A stretch of 64,000 nt of DNA from Centropus unirufus (taxonomy: Eukaryota; Chordata; Aves; Cuculiformes; Centropidae): NCBI GenBank assembly GCA_013397695.1, contig VYZI01000053.1:2633762-2697761 (forward strand). Reading direction: 5' to 3'. Below, one piece after another: positions 61,101 to 64,000 of this stretch (positions are counted from its first letter, which is position 1; each line of letters starts with the position of its first letter). The position numbers were made by a program, and so were the translations under genes. The notes below the pieces were generated by a model that was not told the origin of the DNA, did no database searches, and saw only the letters and a list, made by a program, of their open reading frames with translations.

Positions 61101-64000
61101 TTATTAACTAACCTCCTGAATTTTTGGATTCTGAAGAGCACTGCTCCACAGGAGCCTAGGTTACCATTTGATCAAGCTCTTTGAGCATCCACAGCATCCT
61201 CTGCAGACTTCTAAAAGAAACAAAATCTTAGGATAGAAGATTCTCCTCATCCGAGATCAAGGCTGTGAATGGGTGTACCGTGGGCAGAACAAAATGATAA
61301 ATGCACGCTTGTATATAGGAAAAACACATTAGTATTGCTGCATGAGAGGGAGCTAGAGTTCTCATAAATTTACAGCTAGACATTAAATGCACAGAGAAGA
61401 GGTTTCTTTCTTACCTGAAGTTATGTTTGATTTACATCTTGGAGTCTGAGCAATAGATCCTGCCTCCTGTTCTGTCGCCTATCCTTTTCACCTACATCAC
61501 TGTGCTGACACTACAAAATACATGGAGGCAGTTCTGCCTGGTGGAGGAACAAGTCATCTCACCACCGATTTTGAACCTCAGCAAATCACACTTGAATTCT
61601 AGAGAACAGGATTTGACACCTGTGCAAGGCGATGCATGCAGACGTTTAGGGACTGGATTAGACATTTTCCCCCACACAGAAAAAGAACACAATTCATAAA
61701 CAATTGAATACAGCATGGTTTTTTTTTCTACTCTGTTCAAGTCTTAAATTAATTCAGTTTGAAGTTAAGGGGGAAGAAGCCTTCTGCCCTTTGCTTTGCC
61801 CTCTGCACTGGGGAGATGCACCTCAACCCTCTCCTCAGCATATTCATAGCCCTGGCCAGATCCCAGCAGAATCCTCACGAGTATCGAAGGACAGGGGCTG
61901 ATAGCACCTGAACAGCACAGGAGAACCAAATAAGAGTACAACAGCAGTGCGGCTTGCTATTTCCACCGGGGAAACTTTACATAAAAACATAAAGGAAATA
62001 GCTCAAACCTCCTGCTTCCAGCCCGTAAAGCAAATGTGACATGGTTCCTCCGAATTGCCCTTTCCTTGGCCCAGCAGTGATACAGACACTCTAGCCATGT
62101 CTCCAAAACAGGAGATCAAGTATCCCTGTGTTAAGTAGCACCTGAGTTCCTGCAAACCCAATCTTCCTTTTCTGCTTATGCTCTGCCAACATACCTGGAC
62201 ACTTCACCCGCTGTTATGAATCAAGACTACCCAAAAGGAGAGCGGAAAGCAATTCAGGCTTCTTCATAATTGGAATTCAGGGGATCATTCCTCTTACATT
62301 CAAACAATGACATTTAATTCTCACTAGATTATGCAGTGCATGAATTGTGGGCTACTGAGCAGCCAAAAAAGGGGAAATAAATCCATTAAATATTTATTTT
62401 TCTCCCTGCACTTAAAATAACGCTCAGTTCATCAGCCAGGAGTCAATGTTGTGACAAGTTAAACAGAGACAAGAATAGATTAATGTATGCAGGGATACCA
62501 ATATTTGACCTACATATAAGACCAAATTCCTTAAAGACTCATCAACAGAAAGGATTCCTTCAACACAACACACATCCCATGCAAACAGCAAAAGCAGCAA
62601 GGAAGATGCATTTCTTGGTACCATTCTGATCTTATCCTGAGTATAAATAAAACTAGTCTTCAAAAACTTGGGAGAGATATATTGGCTTTTCTAACTGCAT
62701 TCAAAATATTTTCACATGCTTTAAAACCTAATTGTTAGTGCAAATGGAGAGCTTCTTTCAATTTAGCAATATCAGAAGAATTGGCTTCTATTTAAGCAGC
62801 ACTGTCTTAAGTGAGAACAGTTAAAAATATGAAAAGCAAGAGTATCAAAGAGAAATACCTAGTCAAAATTTATTATTTGTGTTTAAGGTTTTCAGTGTGA
62901 CAGACTGTTTCATTTCTTTGCTTTGTTTCACTTTCTTTTCAAAGACAGAAAGAAAAACATAAATACAATGCAGCTGCCAGAGAGAGTTTTTAAAAAAAGA
63001 AAACTGCTGGAGTACTCTTGTCTTTAAAGAGATGAACATATATCACAGCTGGGAGGTTCATAAAGAGAAACATGAAATGACATGTAAAGAAATTTTACAA
63101 ACATCTCCCATCTCCAAATGCTCTAAAGCCCAATTTCAGCAAACGCAGCTTTGATACCTTCACGGTTGCAGTCTTTCCTGTTAATTGTATTTGACAGAAA
63201 TTCCTTTAGAAGTCAAAATGAACATATTACTAAGCACATTTGCTACAAACGGGACAAAAGAAGGAGCTTTTACCAAACTATTATTTTTTCTTGCATATTT
63301 TTACCCAAGTACATCTCTAAATTTTTGTGAATGGTCAGAGCTTGGCTTTTCTTGTGCAGTTTGGTCATGTGTTCCCCTCTCCCCTTCTATTCCCCCAACC
63401 TCTGTCTGCTGTGGAGGGGAGAATTCTGTATTTTCCACCACAGGATTTAAAGCAGTCTGGGAACAGTATGAGCTTCCTAAGGCACAACCAGAAGGGGGGG
63501 GAGAAAGGTTAGCGTTGGCCTATAACAGAAGCCTTATGTGTGCTAGGATGCTGGCTGCCAGATAATTTATTTCCTTTACCCTGTAAATAAAACAAAATAC
63601 CTCTATGGTTTATTAGAACATACAGGAGTGATCTTTTTACAAAGCAGTCATCTTCAACTTTATTGGCTGTATTGCCCTGCTTTCTGCCATAGATTTCTGT
63701 TTTGTTACTGCATGCCGTAACACTTGATGTGTCCCATTGTTTGGCTACATTAGACTTGGTGTTTTCTGCCTTTACAAATACTTTCCTTGGGCTCTGAAGT
63801 ATTTGTCTTGGAAGGCATTTCTTCGGCCAGTTTCCCTCCAAACTATCAAATATTGCCTTTGAGAGCTTACATTGGGTCAGGAAATACTGGAAAAGTGACT
63901 CTGAGAAAGTAGTGAAGGTGGAAGAGGAGGTCCAGTCAAACCAATAAGTCTTCTCTTAAAGTGTACCAAAAGGAAGAAACTCTCTGCTGGAATACAGAAA
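55123..64000. other. Unique sequence with GC-richer pockets, no gene seen
   Basis: GC-richer pockets lie at 56620-57330, 58260-58520, 58860-59110 and 61780-61920. None is CpG-dense enough for a CpG island. On the minus strand CCTCCTCTCCTGCACAG near 58360 is a strong acceptor followed by a 34-codon frame to a stop. On the plus strand CCCCTCCCCACAG near 59075 is a strong acceptor with a weak donor 32 bases on. A G8 run occurs at 63494-63501. No known family is recognised. Confidence 0.6.
58700..58724. repeat. Perfect 10-bp inverted repeat, 5-base loop
   Basis: TAATGCCCAT and ATGGGCATTA are exact reverse complements around a GGTGA spacer. The outer ends are TAAT and ATTA, the core of homeodomain sites, so the arrangement could be a palindromic site for a dimeric homeodomain or POU factor as well as a hairpin. 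It lies in a GC-richer pocket between two weak open frames. Confidence 0.85.

Overview
The window looks like non-coding nuclear DNA from a vertebrate, most likely a bird and at least a sauropsid. It is AT-rich, CpG is sparse, interspersed repeats are few, and there are no operons, ribosome-binding sites or long open frames. The two clearest repeats (26962-27219 and 47961-48065) are old, 5'-truncated CR1 LINE copies. Their 3' ends match the CR1 hallmark 'CCCATGGCAG...GGAACT...CTTTAA(G)GTCC(C)TTCCAA...CATTCTATGATT'. CR1 is the dominant LINE of birds, crocodilians and turtles. The low repeat load favours a bird. A 49-base run of N at 40134-40182 shows this is a draft assembly.

I recognise no protein-coding gene, structural RNA or CRISPR array. 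The longest stop-free ATG or alternative-start frame is 173 codons, about what chance gives in 64 kb of such DNA, so the window is best read as an intergenic region or the inside of a very long intron. I list the best exon-like segments, where a strong 3' splice site, a frame open throughout and a strong 5' splice site (or stop) coincide. On the + strand these are 18109-18162, 25288-25347, 43051-43161, 47596-47651, 53963-54063 and 54319-54406. On the - strand they are 3641-3683, 15536-15690 and 32127-32301. They lie on both strands and their phases do not join into one gene, so most are probably decoys. The more interesting ones are 53963-54063 (a possible terminal exon encoding a charged helix), 32127-32301 (an ATG-initiated frame ending at a consensus donor) and 43051-43161.

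Layout. 1-13800: AT-rich unique sequence. 13895-13959: an AT microsatellite. 14000-26900: unique sequence with a palindromic POU-type site (21589-21602), hairpins near 22.4 kb and an ATTA/POU cluster near 24.4 kb. 26962-27219: the first CR1. 27.2-42.5 kb: mostly very AT-rich, with few landmarks besides the assembly gap. 42.6-43.2 kb: the most structured place in the window, with a perfect 10-bp inverted repeat, a T12 tract, a TATATAAG box, then an open frame ending at a good splice donor. It could be an LTR-type or tissue-specific promoter with its first exon. 46.4 kb: a dense homeodomain-type site cluster. 47.96-48.07 kb: the second CR1. 48-64 kb: unique sequence with the possible terminal exon, a CTCF-like site (55034-55047), a 10-bp hairpin (58700-58724) and a few GC-richer pockets near 56.6-57.3, 58.3-58.5 and 61.8 kb.

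No coordinated gene system is visible. The value here lies in candidate regulatory elements and candidate exons, all of which need alignment or RNA data.
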